64,000 bases of DNA from Fervidobacterium_A thailandense (GTDB lineage: Bacteria; Thermotogota; Thermotogae; Thermotogales; Fervidobacteriaceae), in NCBI RefSeq assembly GCF_041505935.1, contig NZ_CP140110.1. One strand, written 5' to 3'. The notes beneath the pieces were generated by a model. The model had not been told where the DNA came from, did not search any database, and worked only from the letters and a program-made list of their open reading frames with translations. Positions 1 to 8,077 of this stretch are shown here, in pieces. A program made the position numbers and the translations under genes. Within the stretch, counting starts at the first letter, position 1. Each line of letters opens with the position of its first letter.

Positions 1-943
1 AGATCGCGCGTTTGTTGTCCTTGAGTGCCGCCGCTAAGATTTCAGAAGCGGAAGCTGAGCCATTGTTTATCAGCACCGCAAGGGGTACGTTCGGATAGTT
101 ACTACCACGGCTGACGTACTTATCCGTGATCCTACCGTTCCTGTCCTTAACCGAAACGATAATCCGACCAGGTTCCAAGAAGTAATTTGCGACCTCGACA
201 ACGATGTTGAGCAAGCCACCGGGGTTATTCCTCAAATCGATGAGTAAAGCATCGATCTTCTGGTCGTAAAGTTTTCTGAGCGCTTTCTGGAGCTCGGCTG
301 GAACCGGTTCGTTGAACTTCGTGATGAGAATGTATCCTATCTTCTTGCCGTCGTAGATTGTTGTCCCGGATTTTACCGGAATGATCTGGATAATCTCACG
401 AATGATCTTTACTTCGAAGATTTCCTTGCCCCTCTTTATAGTCAACTTCACTTCCGTGCCTGGTTTGCCGCGCATCTTATTTATCGCTTCCATGTACTCC
501 ATTTCGCTTACAGGTTGATCGTCAATACCGATGATCAAATCACCGGCTTGCAATCCAGCCCTCCAAGCCGGTGTTCCGTACATGGGGCTGATGACCTTTA
601 CCGCGCGGTTTTCGCTGTCGTATGTAACCTCGATACCCAATCCTCCATACTGGCCTTCCATTTCTATAATCTGTTCTTGTTGTCTCGAGGCTGGATAGTA
701 GTAACTGAAATCGTCACCAAGACCTTTGACAAGGCCGTCGATTGCCGAATCGATCAGATTATCGAACTTAACGTTCTTTATATCGTAGTAATCGTTGTTG
801 ATGCGGTAAAGTGCTTCGTAGATGGGTTGCAAGTAATTAATGAGTTGCGTGTCGGATGCTCCGGACAGAACTAAGCTGGAGATTATCACCACCGCGGTGA
901 CAAAAACGTAGGAAAATATACCTTTTAAAACGTTCTTCATCAT
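1..943 (-). CDS. ctpA: Carboxy-terminal processing protease (S41 family), N-terminal part
   Basis: Partial gene: 314 codons are visible and the 3' end lies beyond the window start. The translation begins MKNVLKGIFSYVFV with a hydrophobic N-terminal segment (signal anchor), followed by a PDZ domain (about residues 80-170) and the start of the tail-specific protease core. The serine-containing motif GSASASEI is seen near the cut end; the catalytic lysine expected roughly 25 residues later is outside the window. S41 proteases cleave envelope proteins from their C-termini in the periplasm. Start: ATG at 941-943, overlapping the TGA stop of the upstream methyltransferase (TGATG), with GAGGAGG upstream, so the two are translationally coupled. 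A second ATG follows immediately. Family assignment is secure; the physiological substrate is unknown. Confidence 0.93.
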   Translation of the reverse strand, partial: MMKNVLKGIFSYVFVTAVVIISSLVLSGASDTQLINYLQPIYEALYRINNDYYDIKNVKFDNLIDSAIDGLVKGLGDDFSYYYPASRQQEQIIEMEGQYGGLGIEVTYDSENRAVKVISPMYGTPAWRAGLQAGDLIIGIDDQPVSEMEYMEAINKMRGKPGTEVKLTIKRGKEIFEVKIIREIIQIIPVKSGTTIYDGKKIGYILITKFNEPVPAELQKALRKLYDQKIDALLIDLRNNPGGLLNIVVEVANYFLEPGRIIVSVKDRNGRITDKYVSRGSNYPNVPLAVLINNGSASASEILAAALKDNKRAI

Positions 944-1779
944 CACACCTCCTCAACATTCAAAGCGTCAATTTCCGAGCTCTCCAGAGTGCCGGTCTGC
1001 TCCGAGGAGAACTTTGCGTTCACGCGTCGTGCGAAGATCATGTAAGTTGTGTGCGCTACCATCCTATCCACCGGTCTCAGACGTGCGGGTACGGGTTTGT
1101 ACTGCCTCATCAACGACTCCCAAACCTCGACGTCAACGAACGGTAGTTCGTAAATCTTCTCGAGCACCGCGGAGACTTGGTTCGTGGTCGGACAGATCAC
1201 GCCTAAAATTCCGCCACCTTTTAGTGCCTCCCAGCACTGCCGGACGTAATTCTCCGGATCCGGAACGTCAAGAAGCAAGGCGTCCACATCGGTGTGGTCA
1301 AAACCGAGTGAAATATCTTTTAGTACGAATTCCACCCTGTCGACGAGTCCCCACTCGGTTAAGTTTGCCCGTGCAAGTTTCAAAAATTCTTCCCTTCTTT
1401 CGTATGCGTACACTTTTCCCGTTTCCCCGACAAGCCTGGCCATTGCTGCACACATCGCCCCACTACCTATTCCAGTGTCGATAACTCTTGAACCAGGCTT
1501 CACATCCAGTTTCATGATTATGTAACTCGAATCCTTTGGATAAACTATTTGCGTTTTCCGTTTCATCGAGAAGATATCATCCACGTAGGTCGGCGGGAGA
1601 ATGTAGAAAGTTTTTCCCGTCTTTCCTATGGATATTGTATCACCAAATCGTTTGCCAACTAAGTTATCGAACTCTATCAATCCAAGGTGCGTACTCTTCT
1701 TCGCACCGGCCACAACACGAACGATGAACTTACTACCATCTTCACCGTAAAGTAAAACCCTGTCGCCATCTTTTACCAA
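943..1779 (-). CDS. trmI: tRNA (adenine(58)-N1)-methyltransferase TrmI
   Basis: 278 aa. Methylates A58 in the T-loop of tRNA using S-adenosylmethionine, a modification linked to tRNA stability at high temperature in thermophiles (family knowledge). Seen in the sequence: a short N-terminal beta-barrel domain (residues 1-65), the family signature IVYPKDSSYI (79-88), SAM-binding motif DTGIGSGAM (101-109), acidic YERR after the second strand (126-129) and LLLDVPDP in the motif IV position. The start is TTG at 1779, placed about 6-7 nt behind AAGGAGTGATC; an in-frame ATG lies 10 nt further in but would lose the conserved first strand. It lies 38 bp after the dehydrogenase gene and its stop overlaps the ctpA start. 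Confidence 0.95.
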   Translation of the reverse strand: MVKDGDRVLLYGEDGSKFIVRVVAGAKKSTHLGLIEFDNLVGKRFGDTISIGKTGKTFYILPPTYVDDIFSMKRKTQIVYPKDSSYIIMKLDVKPGSRVIDTGIGSGAMCAAMARLVGETGKVYAYERREEFLKLARANLTEWGLVDRVEFVLKDISLGFDHTDVDALLLDVPDPENYVRQCWEALKGGGILGVICPTTNQVSAVLEKIYELPFVDVEVWESLMRQYKPVPARLRPVDRMVAHTTYMIFARRVNAKFSSEQTGTLESSEIDALNVEEV

Positions 1780-1817
1780 CCTGGATCACTCCTTCATCGA
1801 TCAAACATCAAGGTGGA

Positions 1818-2798
1818 TCAGTATTCACGTTCCAGATCAACCACGTTCAAAGGTCTCCCTGTCAGAAGGTAGTGCCTTATATTCTCAACGGTCTCGTCTA
1901 TCCTACCCATCTGTCCTTCTATTGTGAAACCGCCAACGTGCGGTGAGATGACGACGTTTTTGAGTGTGTGGATCGGATAACGTGAAGGTAGTCTGACAGT
2001 TTCTTCTCCCTCAGGATAAAGGTACCAAGTATCTATACCTGCACCGGCAAGTATTCCATCGCGCAATGCTTCGTACAGACCGCGCTCGTCGATGAGCTCA
2101 CCACGACCAACGTTGATGAGAAACTTGCCGTGCATCGTCCTTAGTATTTCCGAGGATATTATTCCCCTGGTTTCGGAGGTGAGCGGTAGAGCAACGAAAA
2201 TCACTTTACCGAACGCGATGGCCTCTTCGAGATTGTTCGTTACATGGTCCACCAGTTCCACAGGTTCCACCGTTTTCTTGTAACCCATGATTTCACAATC
2301 GAAACCTTTCAAAAGCTTTGCGATGTGTTTCCCTATCGTTCCGAGCCCGAGGATACTGACCTTCTTGTTCTGCAACGAAAACCAAAAATCCTCCTTACGA
2401 GCCCCAGCCTCGTATCCGTGCCAAATACCCTTTGCCAGGTCGTTGTGAAACTCCACGATTCTTCCCATCACCGCCAGTGCCAACGCGATGGCACGTTCGG
2501 CAACAATTTTGCCGTTTCCGTGGTTGTTTGAAACTATTATCCCCCTTTGCTTGATCACGTCGAGTGGTAGTGCGTTCACCCCGGCCCACGGAACGAAAAT
2601 CACCCGGAGCTTGCTCGCTTTCCGGACCTGCTCTTCTGTCAAGTGACCGGTGACAACCGCTTCCGCTTTGGGTAAAAGTTCTTCCGCCTCCGCACGGTTC
2701 TTTGGAACTACGAAGGCCACGTTTGGAAACTCGGCCCGGAGGTCTTCTATACGCTTCTCAAAGTAATCTATCATACGTGTCAGGAAGAGAACAGTCAT
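1818..2798 (-). CDS. D-isomer-specific 2-hydroxyacid dehydrogenase
   Basis: About 326 aa, the usual size for the family. The N-terminal and C-terminal halves form the split catalytic domain around an NAD-binding Rossmann domain with GLGTIGKHI (about 151-159). The catalytic Arg is in VGRGE (about 232) and the His in ISPHVGG (about 287); the usual DVFxxEP segment reads DTWYLYPEGE. Such enzymes reduce 2-keto acids or oxidise D-2-hydroxyacids with NAD(P)H. The substrate cannot be told from sequence; phosphoglycerate, glyoxylate, lactate and formate-type members share these motifs. Start: ATG 2798 preferred over GTG 2801 (tandem GTG-ATG). It sits 85 bp after the phosphate transporter and 38 bp before trmI in one direction, with no functional link evident. 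Confidence 0.85.
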   Translation of the reverse strand: MTVLFLTRMIDYFEKRIEDLRAEFPNVAFVVPKNRAEAEELLPKAEAVVTGHLTEEQVRKASKLRVIFVPWAGVNALPLDVIKQRGIIVSNNHGNGKIVAERAIALALAVMGRIVEFHNDLAKGIWHGYEAGARKEDFWFSLQNKKVSILGLGTIGKHIAKLLKGFDCEIMGYKKTVEPVELVDHVTNNLEEAIAFGKVIFVALPLTSETRGIISSEILRTMHGKFLINVGRGELIDERGLYEALRDGILAGAGIDTWYLYPEGEETVRLPSRYPIHTLKNVVISPHVGGFTIEGQMGRIDETVENIRHYLLTGRPLNVVDLEREY

Positions 2799-2883
2799 CA
2801 CCTTTCCAACCCCCGCGTTACTGTTGCACGGTTGATTTTGTTAAGCATGCTCAACACAAACTCGGAGTACGGTGCGGACTGAT

Positions 2884-4101
2884 TCAAAAGTGCATCATAC
2901 TTGTTAGCGCAAGATACGTCAACGCACTCGCACCAGCGGAGAACGGCACGGTAACGAACCACGAAATCAGTATATCTTTCAGCACGTCGATGTTAACGAC
3001 CTCGATACCTCTTGCCAATCCAACACCGGTAACCGCTCCCACAACTGTGTGCGTTGTGCTTATCGGAAATCCGAAGATTGATGAAAGCAGCACGGTCGTT
3101 GCCGTTCCGAAATCTATCGAAAAGCCCCTCGTGTTGTTAAGTTCGGTGATATCGTGACCTATTGTTTGCATAACCTTGTACCCGTAAAGTAGCACGCCAA
3201 GAGCAATTCCCAAACCACCCAGGAACAACACGAATTTCGGTATTTCAACACTTCCCACACTCGTCGAGTGCGTCCTGTTTATCAACATTATCAGCGCGAC
3301 GGGTCCAACTGCGTTTGCAACGTCATTCGCACCGTGCGAGAAACATACGTAAGCCGATGTCAATACTTGGACACGCCTGAATATTTGCTCCACGGCATTG
3401 TACTCATCATTGACCTTATCCGAGGTTGAGAATCTCCTGACCAGGAGCCACGATACTAATGTCACAACGAAAAAGAATATCAAACCGTACCTCATCGATT
3501 CGGCGTAACCCTTTTTCAACGTCTTGAGTGAGAAAAGGAAGGATATCAAGAAAAACGTGAAACCAATCATCAACGGTGCCACTTTTTTTGCGGCCTTAAG
3601 TGGATGCTCCCTGTGTAGCATTGTCCACGCAAGGATTTTAAAAACGATGAAAGATAATACGCCTCCGACCACTGGTGACACGAACCATGAAAGCACTATC
3701 TTCCACAACTTGTCCCAATAGATGACCCTTGCACCACCGCTCACGAGTCCAAATCCTACCATTCCTCCGATTATCGAGTGTGTCGTGGACACCGGCATCG
3801 CGTAGTACGTAGCCAATAGCACCCACGCAGTGGCGGCAACGAGGGCCGAGATCGCACCTATGATAACCTTGTTTGGATCCTGGATGTGATCTATCGAAAC
3901 GATCCCGCTGGCTATGGTTTTGGTCACGGTTGCACCGAACATCACCGCACCCAAGAACTCCAGAAACGCGGCGATCAGCGCCGCTTGCCTTACAGTTATT
4001 GCACGGGCTCCCACTGCGGTGGCCATACCGTTGGCAACATCATTCGCACCAATTGCGAAAGCCATGAAGACACCCGTCAGGATCGCGATAGCTGTTAACA
4101 C
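2884..4101 (-). CDS. pit: PiT-family inorganic phosphate transporter
   Basis: About 405 aa integral membrane protein. The two inverted PHO4 repeats are visible: GANDVANGMA near the N-terminus and GANDVANAVGP in the second half, each followed by the conserved STTHSIIGG / STTHTVVGA motifs. These residues form the phosphate and cation (Na+ or H+) sites of the PiT/SLC20 family. The gene follows a DUF47 protein by about 30 bp; DUF47-Pit pairs are common and the DUF47 partner is thought to regulate the transporter. Start chosen at GTG 4101 because GGGGAGGG lies about 8 nt upstream; the TTG at 4107 would be only 2-3 nt from it. No Pst system is in the window. Confidence 0.94.
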   Translation of the reverse strand: MLTAIAILTGVFMAFAIGANDVANGMATAVGARAITVRQAALIAAFLEFLGAVMFGATVTKTIASGIVSIDHIQDPNKVIIGAISALVAATAWVLLATYYAMPVSTTHSIIGGMVGFGLVSGGARVIYWDKLWKIVLSWFVSPVVGGVLSFIVFKILAWTMLHREHPLKAAKKVAPLMIGFTFFLISFLFSLKTLKKGYAESMRYGLIFFFVVTLVSWLLVRRFSTSDKVNDEYNAVEQIFRRVQVLTSAYVCFSHGANDVANAVGPVALIMLINRTHSTSVGSVEIPKFVLFLGGLGIALGVLLYGYKVMQTIGHDITELNNTRGFSIDFGTATTVLLSSIFGFPISTTHTVVGAVTGVGLARGIEVVNIDVLKDILISWFVTVPFSAGASALTYLALTSMMHF

Positions 4102-4135
4102 TCTCAAGCCCTCCCCGTTGGTCAGATGAACATCC

Positions 4136-4810
4136 TCAACTGTGAGATATCAACCTGACCTTTTCCACAACATTTTTCGCACGGTCTTCAATCCTCATCA
4201 GGAGTATGACGACGCTGTTGAGGAACATTATATCCACAGCGTTCATACGATTCTTCAAACTGAACAACCGCTTACCAATGTCGATTCCCAAAAGGTCACT
4301 CGAGTGTTCTTCCCTCTCGACGACCTGCGCTTGTTCATCCTCTTTCCTAACCTCTCGAGGAGAAAAGGCTGACTCGATCAGGGTTTTCAACTCCTCGACA
4401 CTGTCGTACATGTGCTTGATGCTCAACCTAACTAACTCCGCAAGCTTCACCACGTCTTTTTTCACATCCTCGGGCGTGTCTTCCACACTGTTCATAGTTA
4501 ACATCTTGAGCACATCGTCAGTGAGATCAATTATCGAATCGATGTTGTGGAGTAAATCAAGAAAATCGTTCTTGTTGAAGTAGGTCCACTTCAACTTTGA
4601 ATAAATTTCCCTAAGCTTGAGTTTTATAGCATCCGCTTCGTCCTCTAACTCGTCGATCAATTTTGAGATTCCCGATATCTCTCTGCTTGTGAAATAGTCC
4701 TTGACAGCTTGTTCCATCAGCTCTCCAGCCCGAACACAGAGCTGAGCGTGTTCCACAAGAAGCTGGATCGGGGATTTATAAGGTATGAGTTTTTGAAATA
4801 TGTTTGCCAT
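4136..4810 (-). CDS. DUF47 / PhoU-like phosphate-transport accessory protein
   Basis: 224 aa, mostly alpha-helical and rich in charged residues, beginning MANIFQKLIPYKSPIQ. DUF47 (PhoU-like) proteins form three-helix bundles and are encoded next to Pit transporters, as here (28-34 bp upstream of pit). Conserved features seen are the LLHNIDSIIDLTDDV stretch in the middle and a C-terminal LLMRIEDRAKNV segment, matching the PhoU-type helix motifs that bind metal or partner. Start: ATG 4810 with GGAGGG about 9 nt upstream; a longer in-frame extension to 4933 has no ribosome site and overlaps the previous gene. Role as Pit regulator is inferred from the pairing. Confidence 0.88.
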   Translation of the reverse strand: MANIFQKLIPYKSPIQLLVEHAQLCVRAGELMEQAVKDYFTSREISGISKLIDELEDEADAIKLKLREIYSKLKWTYFNKNDFLDLLHNIDSIIDLTDDVLKMLTMNSVEDTPEDVKKDVVKLAELVRLSIKHMYDSVEELKTLIESAFSPREVRKEDEQAQVVEREEHSSDLLGIDIGKRLFSLKNRMNAVDIMFLNSVVILLMRIEDRAKNVVEKVRLISHS

Positions 4811-4919
4811 CCTTTTCGTCCCTCCGCCACGAATCTTTTCCACCGAAATTTTCGGAAATCTCTCTGACAAGTCAATCGTACCACAAAAGTCGGTGACTTT
4901 GAAGCATCTCTTACTTGCT

Positions 4920-6509
4920 TTACTTGATGCCACTTATCAATTTCGCAAGCTTTCTGGCAAACAGCACGAGGAGAACCAGGGAGCTCACGATACCCGAGAA
5001 TAAAATCGTCCGGTGGATCAGAATCTCGAGAGGGCTGAGTCCCTTAGCGTATGTGAGCACGCTCGCTGGCATCAGCATGGAAATGGCAAGACCGAACGTT
5101 ATACCCTGAACTATGAAAACGGCAACAGCATCGAAAGGTTGATTCTTACCTTTCCCAGGCCTTTTTAAACTGAAGTACGCGCCCACGAGCGAACTCAGAG
5201 TAAGGAGTAGTAGATGTATTGGAGCAAGTATCAAGACGAACTTGTCGAGACGGTTGAGTGCGTACGAGAACATCAAGATTACGAAGAAAAGCCCGACGTT
5301 GAGGAGGACAGGGATGAACAATTTGGGGAAGAACAGACTTGAAAGCCTCACCGGTAGTGTGAGAGCAAAATCTTTTTGGGAGGTTTCCCTCGAAAGCAGG
5401 ATACCAGCCTCGATGGCACAGTAGAAGACGGACACGCCAATAAACGGCAAGCTCAAGTAACGTGCCGAACCGGCCGAGACGAGAACCATGAAGATACCAA
5501 AACCCAGGGGATACAAAATGAGGAATAAAAACTGCTCGTTTCTCTGGAGCAATTTCCAGTCCTTCCAAAACACAGCGTTTGAGCCTCTCGTTCGAGGTCT
5601 ACGGTTTTTGGCAATTTTTGCCAGGTCCATAGTCAAGTCTTTGAAATGTTGAACGCCCTTTCTCACTACGGGTTCAAACGCCAGCTTGGGAGAAAGCAAA
5701 AAAAACGCGATACTTGCCAGGATTGATATCAACACACTTCCGAGGAGCAACGTGGTTTTTGAAGAGAAGGTCCAACTGAGAAAATTGTAATCGGTATTTA
5801 CGAATAGGAACCATCGTGCGAAACGTTCGATGTTGGCATCGCGAACCTTGAGCCCCGAAAACTGCGCATCGTACAGGTAGGAGACCCCGAAGTAGAAAAA
5901 GATCAGTGCCAGTGTGAGCAAAACGTTAAGTTTTCGTACGAACTCCTTCGACACCATGCCTCCCAACAAAAGTGCGATGAGGGATGAGAGCGATGTAAGA
6001 AAGTACACGTGAAGAAGAACTTTAAGAACTTGAATCGGAATGTTCAGTCCCAACCCAACGGTGTACCCGAGGATCGCACCCAAAAGGAAAGCCAACGTGT
6101 AGAACTGGCTATTTGTTGAGACTAAGATGTTGTAGAGAGCAAGTGAACGTCTATCTATGGGTAAGGTCAAGAGGTATTCGGTCTCTTCGTTACGTGCAAG
6201 ACCGTACATAGCGTTCCCGATGAAGCCAACCATGTAAAAAATGGAAAAGATCGTCAGCGAAAAGTTCAAGAACATACTACCAACCTGCTGAGACAAGCTC
6301 TGAGGTAGGTTTCGCAGAGAGCTGAAGAGCTTAAAATTCGTCCAGTACACAAAAACTCCAGCAGGCAAAACACCTATTAGAGCTGTGAGAATCTGACTTA
6401 TCGCTCGACTTGAACGACTCGGCTGTTTTTTCCGGATCTTTGATTGATAACTCGAGTAAAACCCGATGAACTTTAATAGTGTTAAAATCTCGCGCACGGA
6501 ACTACGCAC
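4920..6509 (-). CDS. ABC-2-type exporter permease-like membrane protein
   Basis: 529 aa with about 12 hydrophobic stretches in two blocks separated by a polar central region (about residues 285-325). The second block begins with FWKDWKLLQRNEQFLF, the amphipathic lead-in typical of ABC-2 permeases, and the first block contains ARNEETEYLLTLPI, a cytoplasmic loop seen in large ABC-2 permeases. No ATP-binding subunit is adjacent, so the partner must be encoded elsewhere. The start is GTG 6509 behind GGAAGG. Transcription most likely starts at an extended -10 site around 6551-6559, right after the terminator of the neighbouring coiled-coil gene. Substrate unknown. Assignment to ABC-2 is by overall pattern and is less secure than the membrane call itself. 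Confidence 0.65.
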   Translation of the reverse strand: MRSSVREILTLLKFIGFYSSYQSKIRKKQPSRSSRAISQILTALIGVLPAGVFVYWTNFKLFSSLRNLPQSLSQQVGSMFLNFSLTIFSIFYMVGFIGNAMYGLARNEETEYLLTLPIDRRSLALYNILVSTNSQFYTLAFLLGAILGYTVGLGLNIPIQVLKVLLHVYFLTSLSSLIALLLGGMVSKEFVRKLNVLLTLALIFFYFGVSYLYDAQFSGLKVRDANIERFARWFLFVNTDYNFLSWTFSSKTTLLLGSVLISILASIAFFLLSPKLAFEPVVRKGVQHFKDLTMDLAKIAKNRRPRTRGSNAVFWKDWKLLQRNEQFLFLILYPLGFGIFMVLVSAGSARYLSLPFIGVSVFYCAIEAGILLSRETSQKDFALTLPVRLSSLFFPKLFIPVLLNVGLFFVILMFSYALNRLDKFVLILAPIHLLLLTLSSLVGAYFSLKRPGKGKNQPFDAVAVFIVQGITFGLAISMLMPASVLTYAKGLSPLEILIHRTILFSGIVSSLVLLVLFARKLAKLISGIK

Positions 6510-6550
6510 CTTCCTTTATCCTTAATGTTGGATGTCCACACTCAAAGTCA

Positions 6551-6559
6551 ATTATACCA
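6551..6559 (-). promoter_or_regulatory. Extended -10 promoter for the 6509-to-1 minus-strand operon
   Basis: Read on the minus strand the site is TGGTATAAT, a perfect TATAAT with an extended TGn. No good -35 is seen: the expected position falls in the T-tract of the neighbouring terminator. It lies about 40 nt upstream of the GTG start of the membrane protein gene. Confidence 0.6.
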
Positions 6560-6565
6560 TTACTA

Positions 6566-6602
6566 CAACAAAGAAAAAGCGGGTGGAATACCCACCCGCT
6601 TT
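6566..6602 (-). terminator. Rho-independent terminator of the coiled-coil protein gene
   Basis: An 11-bp perfect stem (AAAGCGGGTGG with CCACCCGCTTT, 5-nt loop) starts 24 bp after the stop codon at 6627 and is followed on the minus strand by TTTTTCTTTG. Position and T-tract fix the direction. Confidence 0.93.
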
Positions 6603-6626
6603 CAGTTACCGCTGCTTTTTGAATTA

Positions 6627-7703
6627 TCACTTGATGAATAGAGAAATGATAATCCCTGCAATACCAAGTACAATTCCTGTAATAGCCAAAGATTTTGCTT
6701 GCTCGGCGAGTTCGTTTGTGGCTTTTATCCTCGCTTCGAGTGCTTGGTCTTTTTCTGTGGTTGTTTTCCTGAGCTCAGAGAACGTTTTTTCGACTTCTTC
6801 TCTGAAGATCTCGAAGTCGCTGATCGAAAGTTTTGAATTAGCCAAGTCGTAGATCATGCTTGCGTAATCTTCTAGGAGTTCGAGCCTATTTCTCAAGACT
6901 TCAACTTCTTCTTTGGAAGCCTTGTCGGCCAACCCACTTTCGAGGTTCTTACCGAGGTTTTCAATTTGTTTCCTCAACAAGTAGTCCGTGTCACCTATTT
7001 GTGCAGCGAGTCCGGTCAAGATTTCGCTGAGCCCATTAACGGCTTCTTCAAGTGCTGTGACAGAGGCTTCAAGATTTTCAACACTCTCAAGATTTGCTTT
7101 CATAGCAAGGTTATCGTATATGTTTACAATATCTTGATCGTGCATATCAAGCTTCAGTTTCATTGATTCAACATCTTCAGTGACAGAAACAAGGGCGGTT
7201 ACTGATTCCTGCAACCCTGCTAGTTCCTCGGAGAGTGATCCAAGAGTTTCATAAATCTTTAAGATATCTCCATCGTGAATATCCAGAGTGACCTTGACGT
7301 CTTCCAGAAGCGTTTGCAATGACGCGAGCTCTTCGGCAAGTCTATCCAGCTCTTCTTTCAAGGAATCAACACGAACGTCTGTGTACATTGCTGACTTTTC
7401 TTCAACAGCTGCTATATTTGCCGAAAGTTCGTAAAGCATGTCCCTGATGGCTGGAAGACCTGTTTCAAGCGTACTTTGAATGTTGAGTATAGAGACTTCA
7501 AGTTCGCTTATTCTTGCATCGAGATCGGAAATGAGTCCCTCTAACTCTTCGTATCCAACTTTAGTTCCAACCGTCTCGTAAATCATGTTGGCGTACTCTT
7601 CGAGAAGCTCCAGCCTGTTCAGGATACCTTCAACGTCAACTTCTTGAGCGTAGACGAAAATACCGAACAATAAGACCGCAAGTAAAATCCCCAGTTTTCT
7701 CAT
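6627..7703 (-). CDS. Exported coiled-coil protein with C-terminal membrane anchor, SLH-less Omp-alpha paralogue
   Basis: 358 aa. A signal peptide (residues 1-19, ending VYAQ) leads into a long heptad-patterned coiled coil and ends with a single hydrophobic anchor, ITGIVLGIAGIIISLFIK, at the very C-terminus. Internal duplication: RLELLEEYANMIYE (about 30-43) recurs as RLELLEDYASMIYD near residue 275, and a DIHDGDILKIY / DMHDQDIVNIY unit occurs twice. The segment NIQSTLETGLPAIRD and the following YTDVRVDSL are nearly repeated in the SLH rod protein at 16021-17487, so the two are paralogues, but this one has no SLH domain. In Thermotoga the Omp-alpha rod spans the periplasm between peptidoglycan and the outer toga; this shorter form may be anchored only at one end. 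Function inferred, family relation seen. Confidence 0.82.
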   Translation of the reverse strand: MRKLGILLAVLLFGIFVYAQEVDVEGILNRLELLEEYANMIYETVGTKVGYEELEGLISDLDARISELEVSILNIQSTLETGLPAIRDMLYELSANIAAVEEKSAMYTDVRVDSLKEELDRLAEELASLQTLLEDVKVTLDIHDGDILKIYETLGSLSEELAGLQESVTALVSVTEDVESMKLKLDMHDQDIVNIYDNLAMKANLESVENLEASVTALEEAVNGLSEILTGLAAQIGDTDYLLRKQIENLGKNLESGLADKASKEEVEVLRNRLELLEDYASMIYDLANSKLSISDFEIFREEVEKTFSELRKTTTEKDQALEARIKATNELAEQAKSLAITGIVLGIAGIIISLFIK

Positions 7704-7760
7704 ACGCTTTCCCTCCTTCTCCAGAGTGTGAAGAAAACGTTCTAATGTGAAAGATTGAAA

Positions 7761-7789
7761 GTTCCAAAAGTTGTGAAACTTTAAGGAAC
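7761..7789 (-). other. 5'-end mRNA hairpin of the coiled-coil protein gene
   Basis: GTTCC pairs with GGAAC and, inside them, AAAGTT pairs with AACTTT around a GTGA loop (11 bp in all, small internal bulge). It begins within a few nucleotides of the predicted transcription start at about 7791, so it would cap the mRNA 5' end; a stabilising role is inferred. Confidence 0.5.
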
Positions 7790-7797
7790 CATTATAT

Positions 7798-7827
7798 ATT
7801 ATAGCACCATCGCAGAGAAAAAAGCAA
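7798..7827 (-). promoter_or_regulatory. Promoter for the 6627-7703 gene
   Basis: On the minus strand: TTGCTT, 18-nt spacer, TATAAT with an extended TGC just before it (TGCTATAAT). A second overlapping TATAAT lies at 7791-7796. The mRNA leader would be about 85-90 nt. Confidence 0.65.
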
Positions 7828-7973
7828 ACGTTTTTTGGAATCAGTTTCGGTTTCTAAAAGTGCGAACAAAGGCTCAATCTGAACCCAAACATGGTATTTT
7901 AACTTGTTTGCTTAGCTAAACGAACGATTTTCCTTATTTTGTACGTGTGTGCACAAACAATGGTGTTTGGAGC

Positions 7974-8002
7974 TTGACAACCTTTGGTGGCTGTTGTAAC
8001 AT
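7974..8002 (+). promoter_or_regulatory. Promoter for rpsO
   Basis: Perfect TTGACA at 7974-7979, 17-nt spacer, TAACAT at 7997-8002 (4 of 6). This is one of the few sites in the window with a full consensus -35. The leader before rpsO would be about 70 nt. The rest of 7828-7973, between the two divergent promoters, shows no gene or strong structure. Confidence 0.75.
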
Positions 8003-8008
8003 ATCAAT

Positions 8009-8077
8009 GCCCTTGCTCGGTTGCGGGCTTCGTGCCCCTACTTGGCAAGTGGACACTCGAGTTGGAGGTGTGTTGTT
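8009..8077 (+). promoter_or_regulatory. Structured rpsO mRNA leader, candidate S15 autoregulatory site
   Basis: The leader has a GGGC-TTCGT-GCCC hairpin enclosed by a possible CTTGC/GCAAG helix, ending about 15 nt before the ribosome site GGAGGTG. S15 represses its own translation through leader structures in several bacterial lineages, using different folds. The regulatory role here is inferred from position and foldability only. Confidence 0.35.

Noticed and set aside
2829..2855. Small hairpin between pit and the dehydrogenase gene as a terminator
   Set aside because: The stem is short with a 2-nt loop and is followed by A residues, not T, on the transcribed strand.
4811..4933. N-terminal extension of the DUF47 protein
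   Set aside because: GGAGGG directly before ATG 4810 fixes the start; the extension overlaps the previous gene.
8021..8077. Longer start for rpsO
   Set aside because: It would add residues absent from S15 and bypass the GGAGGTG site placed correctly for GTG 8078.
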